Positions 18,191-26,841 of a stretch of DNA of 64,000 nucleotides are shown here, piece by piece. The stretch comes from Caenispirillum bisanense (GTDB taxonomy: Bacteria > Pseudomonadota > Alphaproteobacteria > Rhodospirillales > Rhodospirillaceae): contig NZ_BAAAEP010000011.1 of the NCBI RefSeq assembly GCF_039523075.1, positions 1 through 64,000 of the forward strand. The letters are read 5' to 3'. Each line of letters starts with the position of its first letter. Positions within the stretch are counted from its first letter, which is position 1. A model generated the notes under the pieces. The model was not told the origin of the DNA and searched no databases. It saw nothing but the letters and a program-made list of their open reading frames with translations. Both the position numbers and the translations under genes were made by a program.

Positions 18191-18241
18191 TGCCGCGGAA
18201 GCCAAGCGCGCGCACGCGCGCGCCCGGCGCCTGAGGGCGAA
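18191..18241 (+). repeat. Intergenic repeat, copy 1 (rpoA-rplQ)
   Basis: 51-base element beginning TGCCGCGG and ending GCGCCTGAGGGC-GAA. It matches the copy at 18332-18382 at 47 of 51 positions. Its GCCTGAGG end is complementary to a CTCAGGC just upstream, near 18172, so a large stem can form. Such GC-rich palindromic units resemble REP elements; spread through the genome cannot be tested here. Confidence 0.7.
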
Positions 18242-18331
18242 GTCACCGCGCCCCAATCTCTCAGGCGTCCGCGGCCTGCCGCCGAACCGGGCCTTCCAGG
18301 CCCGGCCGGCGCGACCGCGCCGCGCGGCTTA

Positions 18332-18382
18332 TGCCGCGGGAGCCAAGCGCGCGCCAGCGCGCGCCCGGCGCCTGAGGGCAAA
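18332..18382 (+). repeat. Intergenic repeat, copy 2 (rpoA-rplQ)
   Basis: Second copy of the 51-base element in the same orientation, ending six bases before the rpoA stop. The four differences from copy 1 are single changes or an AC/CA swap. An upstream CTCAGGC (near 18258) again pairs with its GCCTGAG end. The rest of the 17987-18388 gap holds no gene that I can support. Confidence 0.7.
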
Positions 18383-18388
18383 CAAAAA

Positions 18389-19405
18389 TCAGTACGGCTC
18401 TTCCAGCTTCTTGGCCAGTTCCTCGATGTTCTCGGGCGGCCAGTTCGGAATTTCCATACCCAGGTGGAGACCCATGGAGGCGAGCACCTCCTTGATCTCG
18501 TTCAGCGACTTGCGGCCGAAGTTCGGAGTGCGGAGCATTTCCGCCTCGGTCTTCTGCACCAGGTCGCCGATGTAGATGATGTTGTCGTTCTTCAGGCAGT
18601 TCGCCGAACGGACCGACAGTTCCAGCTCGTCGACCTTGCGCAGGAGGTTCTTGTTGAAGGGGAGTTCCTCCTCCTTCTTCTCCTCGAAGGCGGCCTGCGG
18701 CTCATCGAAGTTGATGAACAGCTGCAGCTGGTCCTGCAGGATGCGGGCGGCGAGCGCCACGGCATCCTCCGGGGTGACGGCGCCGTTGGTCTCGACGGTC
18801 ATGGACAGCTTGTCGTAGTCGGTGACCTGACCGACGCGGCTGTTCTCGACCTTGTAGGAGACACGCTTCACCGGGCTGAAGATGCTGTCGACCGGGATCA
18901 TGCCGATCGGGCTGTCTTCGCTGCGGTTGTTGGCCGCCGGAACGTAACCCTTGCCGGTATTGACCGTGAACTCCATGTCGAGCGTCGCGCCCTGGTCCAG
19001 GTGACAGATCACCAGGTTCGGGTTCATGATCTCGATGTCGGCGCTCGACTCGATCTGGCCGGCGGTCACCGGACCGGGGCCGGTGGCCTTCAGCGTCATG
19101 CGCTTCGGGCCCTCGCCGTGCATGCGCAGGCCGAGCGTCTTGATGTTCAGGATCATGTCGGTGACGTCCTCGCGGACGCCTTCGACGCTGCTGAACTCGT
19201 GCAGGACGCCTTTGATCTGAATGGCGGTCACCGCCGCACCCTGCAGCGACGACAGCAGCACGCGGCGCAGCGCGTTGCCGAGCGTCATGCCGAAGCCGCG
19301 CTCAAGCGGCTCGGCCACCACCGTCGCAACGCGCGACGGATCGTCGCCGGGCTCCACGGAGAGCTTCGACGGTTTGATCAGTTCCTGCCAGTTCTTCTGA
19401 ATCAC
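18389..19405 (-). CDS. rpoA: RNA polymerase alpha subunit
   Basis: 338 residues: N-terminal assembly domain (EPLERGFGMTLGNALRRVLLSSL, near 30-52), linker, and C-terminal domain with the helix-hairpin-helix that binds UP elements and activators (LRTPNFGRKSLNEIKEVL). The ending KKLEEPY is typical of alphaproteobacteria. It is in the alpha operon after rpsK. Confidence 0.98.
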   Translation of the reverse strand: MIQKNWQELIKPSKLSVEPGDDPSRVATVVAEPLERGFGMTLGNALRRVLLSSLQGAAVTAIQIKGVLHEFSSVEGVREDVTDMILNIKTLGLRMHGEGPKRMTLKATGPGPVTAGQIESSADIEIMNPNLVICHLDQGATLDMEFTVNTGKGYVPAANNRSEDSPIGMIPVDSIFSPVKRVSYKVENSRVGQVTDYDKLSMTVETNGAVTPEDAVALAARILQDQLQLFINFDEPQAAFEEKKEEELPFNKNLLRKVDELELSVRSANCLKNDNIIYIGDLVQKTEAEMLRTPNFGRKSLNEIKEVLASMGLHLGMEIPNWPPENIEELAKKLEEPY

Positions 19406-19562
19406 GGGCGTGCCCCTTGTTTATCCGGTTGTCTCCGGGTTCGGACGCCGGAACCCGGTAACGCCGAAGTCCCGCAGGCCGCACCGAACGCGGCTTTGGG
19501 ACGGCACAGCGCCGGCCAGAGCCTTACGGCTCGGGCCGGCGAAACCTTGCGGACCGATTGGC

Positions 19563-19584
19563 GCGCCGTGCAGGTTCCTGCACG
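19563..19584 (-). promoter_or_regulatory. Strong hairpin just after rpsK
   Basis: A 10-bp perfect inverted repeat GCCGTGCAGG-TT-CCTGCACGGC, 14 bases downstream of the rpsK stop in the rpsK-rpoA gap. There is no U-tract. It could be an mRNA processing site, a partial terminator or a control element; the remaining gap (19406-19562) holds further GC-rich stems and no gene. Confidence 0.45.
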
Positions 19585-19597
19585 GCAGCCCGGCGCA

Positions 19598-19993
19598 TCA
19601 GACGCGCCGGCGCTTACGCGGCCGGCAGCCGTTGTGCGGGATCGGCGTGACGTCGCGGATGGAGGTGATGGCAAAACCCACCGCCTGCAGAGCCCGCAGC
19701 GCCGACTCGCGACCCGAACCCGGACCGGAGACTTCCACCTCGAGGGTCTTCATGCCGTGCTCGGCCGCCTTGCGACCGGCATCCTCGGCCGCGACCTGCG
19801 CAGCGTAGGGGGTCGACTTGCGGGAGCCCTTGAAGCCCTGCGAGCCAGCCGACGACCAGGAGATGGCGTTCCCCTGCACGTCGGTGATGGTGATCATGGT
19901 GTTGTTGAACGACGCGTTCACGTGCGCGATGCCGGAAGAAATGTTCTTCCGCTCGCGGCGACGGGGACGGGCGGTCTGAGCAGCCTTGGCCAT
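19598..19993 (-). CDS. rpsK: 30S ribosomal protein S11 (uS11)
   Basis: 131 residues. Conserved stretches IAHVNASFNNTMITITD and ISWSSAGSQGFKGSRKSTPYAAQ are present, and the C-terminus IPHNGCRPRKRRRV is the usual uS11 end. It assembles into the platform near the mRNA exit. It follows rpsM by 22 bases. Confidence 0.98.
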   Translation of the reverse strand: MAKAAQTARPRRRERKNISSGIAHVNASFNNTMITITDVQGNAISWSSAGSQGFKGSRKSTPYAAQVAAEDAGRKAAEHGMKTLEVEVSGPGSGRESALRALQAVGFAITSIRDVTPIPHNGCRPRKRRRV

Positions 19994-20015
19994 TGCCGAA
20001 ACCTATCCTTCTCGC

Positions 20016-20384
20016 TTACTTCTTCTTGCCGGCGATCGGCTTGGCCGGACCCTTGCGGGTGCGCGCATTGGTGTGCGTGCGCTGGCCACGGACCGGCAGG
20101 CCCTTGCGGTGACGCAGGCCGCGGTAGCAGCCCAGGTCCATGAGACGCTTGATGTTCATCGCGACTTCACGACGCAGGTCGCCTTCGACCTTGTAGTCCG
20201 CGTCGATCATTTCACGGATGCGCAGCACCTCGTCATCCGACAGCTGGTTCACACGGACCGCGTCGGCGATACCGATCTTGTTGCAGATCTCCTTCGCCTT
20301 CTTCGGGCCGATGCCATAGATGTAGGTCAGCGCAATCTCCACCCGCTTGTTGGTGGGAATGTTAACGCCAGCGATACGCGCCAA
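20016..20384 (-). CDS. rpsM: 30S ribosomal protein S13 (uS13)
   Basis: 122 residues. MARIAGVNIPTNKRVEIALT and YRGLRHRKGLPVRGQRTHTN are diagnostic of uS13; the basic tail GPAKPIAGKKK reaches toward P-site tRNA. No rpmJ gene precedes it, as is usual for this group. About 97 bases separate it from adk. Confidence 0.98.
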   Translation of the reverse strand: MARIAGVNIPTNKRVEIALTYIYGIGPKKAKEICNKIGIADAVRVNQLSDDEVLRIREMIDADYKVEGDLRREVAMNIKRLMDLGCYRGLRHRKGLPVRGQRTHTNARTRKGPAKPIAGKKK

Positions 20385-20481
20385 AGCCCGTACTCCTTAC
20401 TCTTCTGCGACTGTATGTCGAATTGCGTGTCTAGGGCGGGTGACCCGAAGGTGCGCGATTATAGGGTTCGCGCCCCGAGAG

Positions 20482-21153
20482 TCAACCGGCCGCCGTGGAT
20501 TTTTCCAGAATCTCGACCAGATCCTTGGTGACCTGGTCAATCTCGCGGGTGCCGTCGACGACGTGCACCTTGCCCTTCCTGTCGTAGTACTCCAGCACCG
20601 GCGCCGTCTGACGGTGATAAGCCTCCAGCCGCGACACCACCGTCTCGGCGTTGTCATCGGCGCGGCGCTTGAACTCCGTCGAGCCGCAGGCATCGCAGAC
20701 GCCCTCGACCTTCGGCTGCTGGTAGGTGTCGTGGTAGCCGCGGCCGCACTTGGCGCAGGCATAACGGCCGGTGATGCGCTCGACCAGCAGGGCGTCGGGG
20801 ACGCGCAGCTCGATCACCGCATCCAGCGGCATGTCCTTGCCGGCCATCAGCGACTCGAGCGCGTCGGCCTGGGGAATGGTGCGGGGGAAGCCATCCAGAA
20901 TGAACCCGTTGGCGCAGTCCGGCTGGTCGATTCGCTCCGAGATCAGGCCGATCATCAGGTCGTCGGAGACCAGCTGACCGGCATCCATCACCGCCTTGGC
21001 CTGCTTGCCCAGCTCGGAGCCGGACGCGACCGCCGCGCGCAGCATGTCACCCGTGGACAGCTGCTTGATCCCGAAGGTGTCTTCCAGGCGCTGAGCCTGC
21101 GTGCCCTTGCCGCCGCCGGGCGGGCCCATGAAGATGATACGCTTCCCCTTCAT
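20482..21153 (-). CDS. adk: Adenylate kinase
   Basis: Converts AMP and ATP to two ADP. 223 residues: P-loop MGPPGGGKGTQAQRL near the N-terminus, NMP-binding TGDMLRAAVASGSELG, FILDGFPRTIPQADAL, and a long LID with four Cys (CAKCGRGYH, CDACGS), i.e. a zinc-binding lid. The ATG at 21153 overlaps the secY stop by one base (TGATG); a GTG immediately upstream (21156) is possible. Confidence 0.97.
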   Translation of the reverse strand: MKGKRIIFMGPPGGGKGTQAQRLEDTFGIKQLSTGDMLRAAVASGSELGKQAKAVMDAGQLVSDDLMIGLISERIDQPDCANGFILDGFPRTIPQADALESLMAGKDMPLDAVIELRVPDALLVERITGRYACAKCGRGYHDTYQQPKVEGVCDACGSTEFKRRADDNAETVVSRLEAYHRQTAPVLEYYDRKGKVHVVDGTREIDQVTKDLVEILEKSTAAG

Positions 21154-22496
21154 CACCGCTTACCCCTGAGTTTCGATTTCTTGATGAGTCCCTCGTACTG
21201 ATGGGCCAGCAGGTGGGACTGGATCTGAGCCACCGTGTCCATCGTGACGGTGACGACGATGAGAAGCGAGGTGCCGCCGAAGTAGAAGGGCACGCCCAGC
21301 TCCGCAATCAGAATCTCGGGCAGGACCGAAATGAACACCAGGTAGACGGCACCGACGGCGGTGAGCCGGGTCAGCACGTAATCCAGGTATTCGGCCGTGT
21401 TCTTGCCGGGGCGGATGCCCGGGATGAAGCCGCCGTACTTCTTCAGGTTGTCGGCGGTGTCCTGCGGGTTGAACACGACGGCCGTATAGAAGAAGGCGAA
21501 GAACGCGATCAGGGCGGCGTACAGCACGATGTGCAGCGGCTGGCCGAGGCCGAGCAGCGCCACCACGTCGCGCAGCCACTCGGGGCCGGAGCCGGCGGTG
21601 AAGCTGGCGGCGGTGGTCGGCACCAGCAGGATCGAGCTGGCGAAGATCGGCGGGATGACGCCCGGGGTGTTGATCTTCAGCGGCAGGTGGGTCGATTCGC
21701 CGCCGTACATGCGGTTGCCCATCTGGCGCTTGGGATACTGCACCAGGATGCGGCGCTGGGCGCGCTCGACGAACACGATGAAGGCGATGACGGCGACGGC
21801 CAGCACCATGATGCCGATGATGGCGACGGGGTGCAGCGCGCCGGTGCGGCCCAGTTCCAGCATGCCGGCCAGCGCGCCGGGCAGGTTGGCGACGATGCCG
21901 GTGAAGATGATCAGCGAAATGCCGTTGCCGACGCCGCGGGCGGTGATCTGCTCGCCCAGCCACATCAGGAACAGGGTGCCGCCCACCAGGGTGACGACGG
22001 TGGTGAAGCGGAAGAAGTAGCCCGGGTCATAGACCGCCGGAGCGCCGCCGCTGCCGCCCATGGACTCGAGCCCGACGGCGATGCCGTAGGCCTGCATGGC
22101 GGCGATCAGCACCGTCAGGTAGCGGGTGTACTGGTTGATCTTCTTGCGGCCCGACTCGCCTTCCTTCTTCAGCGCCTCCATGGAGGGGCTGACGGCGGTC
22201 ATCAGCTGCATGATGATCGAGGCGGAGATGTAGGGCATGATGTTCAGCGCAAAGATGGTCATGCGCGACAGCGCACCACCCGCGAACATGTCGAACATCC
22301 CGAGGATGCCGCCGCCCTGCTGCGCGAAGATGCTGGCGAGCGCCTGCGGGTTGATCCCCGGCAGCGGAACATACGTCCCGATGCGGTAGACGATCAGGGC
22401 GCCCAGGGTGAACCAGATCCGCTTCTTGAGTTCAGTCGCCTTCGAGAAGGTACTGAAGTTCATGTTGGCGGCCAGCTGTTCGGCGGCAGAAGCCAT
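21153..22496 (-). CDS. secY: Protein translocase subunit SecY
   Basis: Channel subunit of the Sec translocon, 447 residues with ten membrane helices. GIMPYISASIIMQLM (helix 2 to plug region), YTRYLTVLIAAMQAYGI and the C-terminal VTVTMDTVAQIQSHLLAHQYEGL are typical. It lies in the spc operon between rplO and adk. Confidence 0.98.
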   Translation of the reverse strand: MASAAEQLAANMNFSTFSKATELKKRIWFTLGALIVYRIGTYVPLPGINPQALASIFAQQGGGILGMFDMFAGGALSRMTIFALNIMPYISASIIMQLMTAVSPSMEALKKEGESGRKKINQYTRYLTVLIAAMQAYGIAVGLESMGGSGGAPAVYDPGYFFRFTTVVTLVGGTLFLMWLGEQITARGVGNGISLIIFTGIVANLPGALAGMLELGRTGALHPVAIIGIMVLAVAVIAFIVFVERAQRRILVQYPKRQMGNRMYGGESTHLPLKINTPGVIPPIFASSILLVPTTAASFTAGSGPEWLRDVVALLGLGQPLHIVLYAALIAFFAFFYTAVVFNPQDTADNLKKYGGFIPGIRPGKNTAEYLDYVLTRLTAVGAVYLVFISVLPEILIAELGVPFYFGGTSLLIVVTVTMDTVAQIQSHLLAHQYEGLIKKSKLRGKR

Positions 22497-22555
22497 GCCC
22501 GATTACTCTCGCTCGGTAGGAAGACTGGAAAACGGAAAAAGGGAAGAGGCGGCGA

Positions 22556-23041
22556 TTACTCGCCGCCCTCCTCGGAAGCCGCCGGAGCGAGCACCTCCAG
22601 GGTGCCTCCGGCCTTCTCGATCGCCTCTCGCGCCTTGGCGGAGGCCCCGGCAACCTGGAAGGTCGCCTTGGTCTTCAGCTCACCCATGCCGAGGACGCGA
22701 ACACCGTCCTTGGCGCGGCCGATGACGCCGGCGGCCACCAGGGCCTCGGCGGTCACCGGCTGGGCGGCATCCAGCTTGCCGGCGTCGAACGCGGCCTGAA
22801 TGCGGTCCAGGTTGAGCGACACGTAATCCTTGCGGAAGACGTTGTTGAAGCCGCGCTTCGGCAGGCGGCGGTAGATGGGCATCTGACCGCCTTCGAAGCC
22901 GTTGATGGCGACGCCGGTTCGCGACGTCTGACCCTTCACGCCACGGCCGCCGGTCTTGCCCTTGCCGGAGCCGATACCGCGGCCGACGCGGATGCGCTTC
23001 TTGGTCGCACCCGGATTGTCGCGGAGCTCGTTGAGTTTCAT
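22556..23041 (-). CDS. rplO: 50S ribosomal protein L15 (uL15)
   Basis: 161 residues. The glycine-rich N-terminus GRGIGSGKGKTGGRGVKGQ and GFEGGQMPIYRRLPKRGF are hallmarks of uL15. An acidic tail (ASEEGGE) ends the protein, giving a modest extension over the E. coli protein. Confidence 0.98.
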   Translation of the reverse strand: MKLNELRDNPGATKKRIRVGRGIGSGKGKTGGRGVKGQTSRTGVAINGFEGGQMPIYRRLPKRGFNNVFRKDYVSLNLDRIQAAFDAGKLDAAQPVTAEALVAAGVIGRAKDGVRVLGMGELKTKATFQVAGASAKAREAIEKAGGTLEVLAPAASEEGGE

Positions 23042-23086
23042 ATCCGTACCCTGACTTACAGGAGGTTCAGGAGGGAAGGCGGCGGA

Positions 23087-23275
23087 TTACTCCGCCGACT
23101 CCACCTTGATCAGATGCGCAACCTTGGCGATCATGCCGCGGACCGACGGGGTGTCCTCAAGGACGCTCGTGCGGTGCATCTTGTTGAGGCCCAGGCCCAC
23201 CAGGGTGGCGCGCTGGTCCTGCCTACGGCCGATCGGGCTGCCGATCTGGGTGACCTTCACCTTCGCGTTCGCCAT
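23087..23275 (-). CDS. rpmD: 50S ribosomal protein L30 (uL30)
   Basis: 62 residues. VTQIGSPIGRRQDQRATLVGLGL matches the short bacterial uL30 in sequence and length. It is five bases after rpsE in the spc operon. Confidence 0.97.
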   Translation of the reverse strand: MANAKVKVTQIGSPIGRRQDQRATLVGLGLNKMHRTSVLEDTPSVRGMIAKVAHLIKVESAE

Positions 23276-23280
23276 CGACC

Positions 23281-23895
23281 TTACTCCTTCGCGCCCGCGG
23301 CGACGGCGGCGGCGCCGTCACGGCGCGCGACGATGTCGCCGACCTTCTTGCCGCGCTTGGCCGCCACCTGGCGGGGCGACATCAGGTTGTTCAGCGCGTC
23401 GAAGGTCGCCTTGATCATGTTGTACGGGTTCGTCGTGCCGGTGCACTTGGCGACGACGTCCTGCACGCCCATGGTCTCGAAAATGGCGCGCATCGGGCCG
23501 CCGGCGATGATGCCGGTACCGGCCGGAGCGGACCGCAGGATCACGCGGCCGGCACCGAAGTGGCCGTGCACGTCGTGATGCAGGGTGCGGCCTTCGCGCA
23601 GCGGCACGCGGACCATTTCCCGCTTGGCCTGTTCAGTGGCCTTGCGGATGGCTTCCGGCACTTCGCGGGCCTTGCCGGTACCGAAACCGACGCGACCCTT
23701 GCTGTCGCCGACCACGACCAGGGCGGCGAAGGCGAAGCGACGGCCGCCCTTCACCACCTTGGCGACGCGGTTGATGTGTACGAGCTTGTCGACGAACTCG
23801 TCGTCACGCTCGGTGCGGTCACGCTGGTCGCTCGGGCGACGATCGCGGTCCCGCGGGGTGCGCTCGGAGCGCTCAGCGTTGGGTGTACGAGCCAT
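23281..23895 (-). CDS. rpsE: 30S ribosomal protein S5 (uS5)
   Basis: 204 residues, longer than E. coli S5 because of an Arg/Asp-rich N-terminal extension and an Ala-rich tail, both common in alphaproteobacteria. Core motifs VKGGRRFAFAALVVVGDSKG and GTGIIAGGPMRAIFE are present. It contributes to decoding accuracy. Confidence 0.98.
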   Translation of the reverse strand: MARTPNAERSERTPRDRDRRPSDQRDRTERDDEFVDKLVHINRVAKVVKGGRRFAFAALVVVGDSKGRVGFGTGKAREVPEAIRKATEQAKREMVRVPLREGRTLHHDVHGHFGAGRVILRSAPAGTGIIAGGPMRAIFETMGVQDVVAKCTGTTNPYNMIKATFDALNNLMSPRQVAAKRGKKVGDIVARRDGAAAVAAGAKE

Positions 23896-23907
23896 ACCGA
23901 TTATCCC

Positions 23908-24267
23908 TTAGAACTGGAGACCGCCCTCGCGCGCGGCGTCGGCCAACGCCTTCACGCGACCGTGATAGATGTAGCCGCCGCGGTCGAACACGACCTGGCT
24001 GACGCCGGCGGCGATGGCACGGGCGGCCACCAGCTTGCCGACTTCGACGGCGGCATCGGCGTTGGCGGTCTTCCCCACCTTGCCCTTCAGCTCCTTGTCG
24101 AGCGTCGAGGCAGAGGCGAGGGTCTTGCCCGCCACATCGTCGATCACCTGGGCGTACATGTGCTTGCCCGAACGGAAGACGGAGAGGCGCGGACGACCGC
24201 CGGCCTTCTGCTTCAGGGCGAAGCGGTTGCGCTGAGCGCGACGCTGGAACAGCTTGGTCTGCTTCAT
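23908..24267 (-). CDS. rplR: 50S ribosomal protein L18 (uL18)
   Basis: 119 residues. RPRLSVFRSGKHMYAQVIDD and VVFDRGGYIYHGRVKALADA are the conserved 5S rRNA-binding parts of uL18. It is 12 bases before rpsE in the operon. Confidence 0.98.
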   Translation of the reverse strand: MKQTKLFQRRAQRNRFALKQKAGGRPRLSVFRSGKHMYAQVIDDVAGKTLASASTLDKELKGKVGKTANADAAVEVGKLVAARAIAAGVSQVVFDRGGYIYHGRVKALADAAREGGLQF

Positions 24268-24278
24268 CTCTATCGCCC

Positions 24279-24815
24279 TTACTTCTTCTTGCCTTCCTTA
24301 CGCAGGATCTGCTCGTCCGCGTACTTCACACCCTTGCCCTTGTAGGGCTCGGGCGGACGGTAGCTGCGGATTTCGGAAGCGATCTGGCCGACGCGCTGCT
24401 TGTCGGCGCCGGAGATCTCGATCTGCGTGGGCTGCGGCGTGACGATCTTCAGATCCGACGGGATCGGATAATCGACGTCATGGGAGAACCCGAGCGCCAG
24501 CTTGAGCACATTGCCCTGCACGGACGCACGGTAGCCGACGCCGACAATGTCGAGCCGCTTCGTGAAGCCTTCCGACACGCCCTTCACCATATTGGCGATA
24601 TTGGCGCGCGTCGTGCCCCACATCATGCGAGCCCGCTTGCTCTCGGACTTCGGCTTGATCCAAACCTGCTGGCCTTCCATGGAAGCTTCCACGAAGTCGG
24701 CCAGGATCGGCAGGCTGAGTTCGCCCAGCTTGCCCTTCACGGTCACGGCGTCACCCGCCAGCGTGACAGTCACGCCAGCCGGAACTTCGACCGGATATTT
24801 ACCAACTCGCGACAT
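24279..24815 (-). CDS. rplF: 50S ribosomal protein L6 (uL6)
   Basis: 178 residues. MSRVGKYPVEVPAGV at the start and YRPPEPYKGKGVKYADEQI near the end are diagnostic. The two-domain length is normal. Confidence 0.98.
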   Translation of the reverse strand: MSRVGKYPVEVPAGVTVTLAGDAVTVKGKLGELSLPILADFVEASMEGQQVWIKPKSESKRARMMWGTTRANIANMVKGVSEGFTKRLDIVGVGYRASVQGNVLKLALGFSHDVDYPIPSDLKIVTPQPTQIEISGADKQRVGQIASEIRSYRPPEPYKGKGVKYADEQILRKEGKKK

Positions 24816-24826
24816 CGTTCAGCCCC

Positions 24827-25225
24827 TTAGAACACCTTGCAGAGGACCTCGCCGCCGACGTTCGCCTGGCGCGCTTCGTGATCGGACATCACGCCACGCG
24901 GCGTCGACAGGATGGAAATGCCAAGGCCGTTGTAGACCTTGGGCAGGTCCTTGATCTTGGAGTACACGCGGCGGCCCGGCTTCGAGACGCGGCTGATCTC
25001 CTTGATCACCGGCTCGCCGTCCAGGTACTTCAGGTCGACGCGGATTTCGTCGATGCCCTGGCGGATGTTGTAGCGTTCAAAGCCACGGATGTAGCCTTCA
25101 CGCTGCAGCACGTCGAGCACGTTGGCGCGCAGGTTCGACGCCGGCGTAACGACGCTCGACTTGCGGGCGCGCTGGCCGTTGCGGATGCGGGTGAGCAGAT
25201 CACCCAACGGATCGGTCATGGACAT
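24827..25225 (-). CDS. rpsH: 30S ribosomal protein S8 (uS8)
   Basis: 132 residues. DPLGDLLTRIRNGQRARK and the C-terminal GLGISILSTPRGVMSDHEAR are conserved uS8 segments. S8 is the known translational repressor of the spc operon in E. coli; whether it acts so here is not visible. Confidence 0.98.
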   Translation of the reverse strand: MSMTDPLGDLLTRIRNGQRARKSSVVTPASNLRANVLDVLQREGYIRGFERYNIRQGIDEIRVDLKYLDGEPVIKEISRVSKPGRRVYSKIKDLPKVYNGLGISILSTPRGVMSDHEARQANVGGEVLCKVF

Positions 25226-25240
25226 GGGTGCCTGTCTCCC

Positions 25241-25546
25241 TTACCAGCTCGACTTCACCATGCCGGGGATCTGGCCACGGGAGGCCAGGTCGCGCAGCAT
25301 GACGCGGGCGAGCTTGAACTTGCGGTACGTGGCGCGCGGGCGGCCGGTCAGCTCGCACCGGTTGCGGATACGCACCTTCGAGGAGTTGCGCGGCATTTCG
25401 GCGAGCTTGAAGACCGCCTGGAACCGCTCCTCGGGGGACACGCTCTGGTCCTTGATGATCGCTTTCAGGGCGGCGCGACGGGCGGCCTTCAGGGCCACCA
25501 GCTCTTCGCGCTGCTTGTTACGCTGAATCTTGGAAACCTTCGCCAT
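25241..25546 (-). CDS. rpsN: 30S ribosomal protein S14 (uS14), zinc-free type
   Basis: 101 residues from ATG 25546 (MAKVSKIQRNKQREELV). The long form lacks the CxxC pairs of the zinc-binding short form; NRCELTGRPRATYRKFKLAR is the conserved core. Upstream in-frame starts would extend it into rplE and are rejected. Confidence 0.98.
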   Translation of the reverse strand: MAKVSKIQRNKQREELVALKAARRAALKAIIKDQSVSPEERFQAVFKLAEMPRNSSKVRIRNRCELTGRPRATYRKFKLARVMLRDLASRGQIPGMVKSSW

Positions 25547-25565
25547 CTCTAAGCAGCTCCCGGCC

Positions 25566-26108
25566 TTACTTCTGGAACGGCATGTCGAAGGCTTCGAGAA
25601 GCGCGCGGCACTCCTCATCGCTCTTCGCAGTCGTGCAGAACGCGATGTCCATTCCCCGGACGGCATCAACCTGGTCGTAGTTGATTTCCGGGAAAATGAT
25701 CTGTTCCTTCAGGCCCATGTTGTAGTTGCCGGCGCCGTCGAAGCCCTTGGCGGGGATGCCACGGAAGTCGCGAACACGCGGCAGGGCGATGTTCACGAAG
25801 CGGTCCAGAAACTCGTACATGCGCTCGCGGCGCAGGGTGACCTTGCAGCCGACCACCATGCCGTCGCGCAGCTTGAAGGCCGCGATCGACTTCTTGGCAC
25901 GGGTCACGATCGGCTTCTGACCGGAGATGGCGGTCATGTCCGCAACGGCGCCCTCGATCTTCTTGCGATCCTGGGCGGCTTCGCCGACGCCCATGTTGAT
26001 CACGATCTTGGCCAGGCGCGGGATCTCCATGTGGTTCGCGTAACCGAACTTTTCCTGGAGCTGCTTGCGGACGACGGTGTCGTAGTGTTCACGCAGACGC
26101 GGGGTCAT
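25566..26108 (-). CDS. rplE: 50S ribosomal protein L5 (uL5)
   Basis: 180 residues. MEIPRLAKIVINMGVGEA and YNMGLKEQIIFPEINYDQ are conserved uL5 parts that contact 5S rRNA and P-site tRNA. Confidence 0.98.
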   Translation of the reverse strand: MTPRLREHYDTVVRKQLQEKFGYANHMEIPRLAKIVINMGVGEAAQDRKKIEGAVADMTAISGQKPIVTRAKKSIAAFKLRDGMVVGCKVTLRRERMYEFLDRFVNIALPRVRDFRGIPAKGFDGAGNYNMGLKEQIIFPEINYDQVDAVRGMDIAFCTTAKSDEECRALLEAFDMPFQK

Positions 26109-26119
26109 CGCCCAACTCC

Positions 26120-26437
26120 TTACTTGTCCAGGACTTCGCCGGAGCGCTTGGAAACGCGCACCTTGCGGCCGTCCTCGAGCGTCTTGAAGCCGACGCGGGT
26201 CGGCTTGAGGTCCTTCGGGTCGATGTGGGCGACGTTGGAGACGTGAATCGGCGCCTCCTTTTCGATGATGCCGCCGGCCGACATCGGAGTCGGACGCTGG
26301 TGACGCTTGACGACGTTCACACCCTGGACGACCACCCGGTTCTCGGACGGGATGGAACGGACGACGTCGCCCGTCTTACCCTTGTCCTTGCCGGCGATCA
26401 CGATAACGCGATCGCCCTTCTTCACCTTCGCAGCCAT
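26120..26437 (-). CDS. rplX: 50S ribosomal protein L24 (uL24)
   Basis: 105 residues with the N-terminal KOW motif KKGDRVIVIAGKDKGKTGDV and NVVKRHQRP. The start codon shares one base with the rplN stop (TAATG), so it is translationally coupled. Confidence 0.98.
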   Translation of the reverse strand: MAAKVKKGDRVIVIAGKDKGKTGDVVRSIPSENRVVVQGVNVVKRHQRPTPMSAGGIIEKEAPIHVSNVAHIDPKDLKPTRVGFKTLEDGRKVRVSKRSGEVLDK

Positions 26438-26805
26438 TACAGCACCTCCGGAGCCAGCGAGATGATCTTCATGAACTTCTTCGCACGCAGCTCGCGGGTC
26501 ACCGGGCCGAAGATGCGGGTACCGATGGGCTCGCCCTGCTTGTTGATCAGCACCGCGGCGTTCCGGTCAAAGCGAATGATCGACCCGTCGGGACGACGGA
26601 TTTCCTTCGCGGTACGAACGATGACGGCACGCGCCACGTCGCCCTTCTTCACGCGGCCCCGGGGGATCGCGTCCTTGACCGACACCACGATGATGTCGCC
26701 GACACTGGCGGTCTTCCGCTTGGAACCGCCCAGCACCTTGATGCACATAACCCGACGAGCGCCGCTGTTGTCGGCGACGTCGAGGTTCGTCTGCATCTGG
26801 ATCAT
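26437..26805 (-). CDS. rplN: 50S ribosomal protein L14 (uL14)
   Basis: 122 residues. MIQMQTNLDVADNSGARRVM and GSIIRFDRNAAVLINKQGEP are diagnostic. It forms intersubunit bridges and is the anti-association target of RsfS. Confidence 0.98.
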   Translation of the reverse strand: MIQMQTNLDVADNSGARRVMCIKVLGGSKRKTASVGDIIVVSVKDAIPRGRVKKGDVARAVIVRTAKEIRRPDGSIIRFDRNAAVLINKQGEPIGTRIFGPVTRELRAKKFMKIISLAPEVL

Positions 26806-26841
26806 TGCACCAATTCCTTAAACGCTAGAGGTTGGTACTTC

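Noticed and set aside
17899..18381. 160-codon minus-strand frame across the rpoA-rplQ gap
   Set aside because: It consists of translated repeats rich in Ala, Arg and Gly and overlaps the start of rplQ; treated as repeat DNA.
20385..20481. rpmJ (L36) between adk and rpsM
   Set aside because: The 97-base gap is too short and has no matching frame; L36 is commonly encoded elsewhere in alphaproteobacteria.
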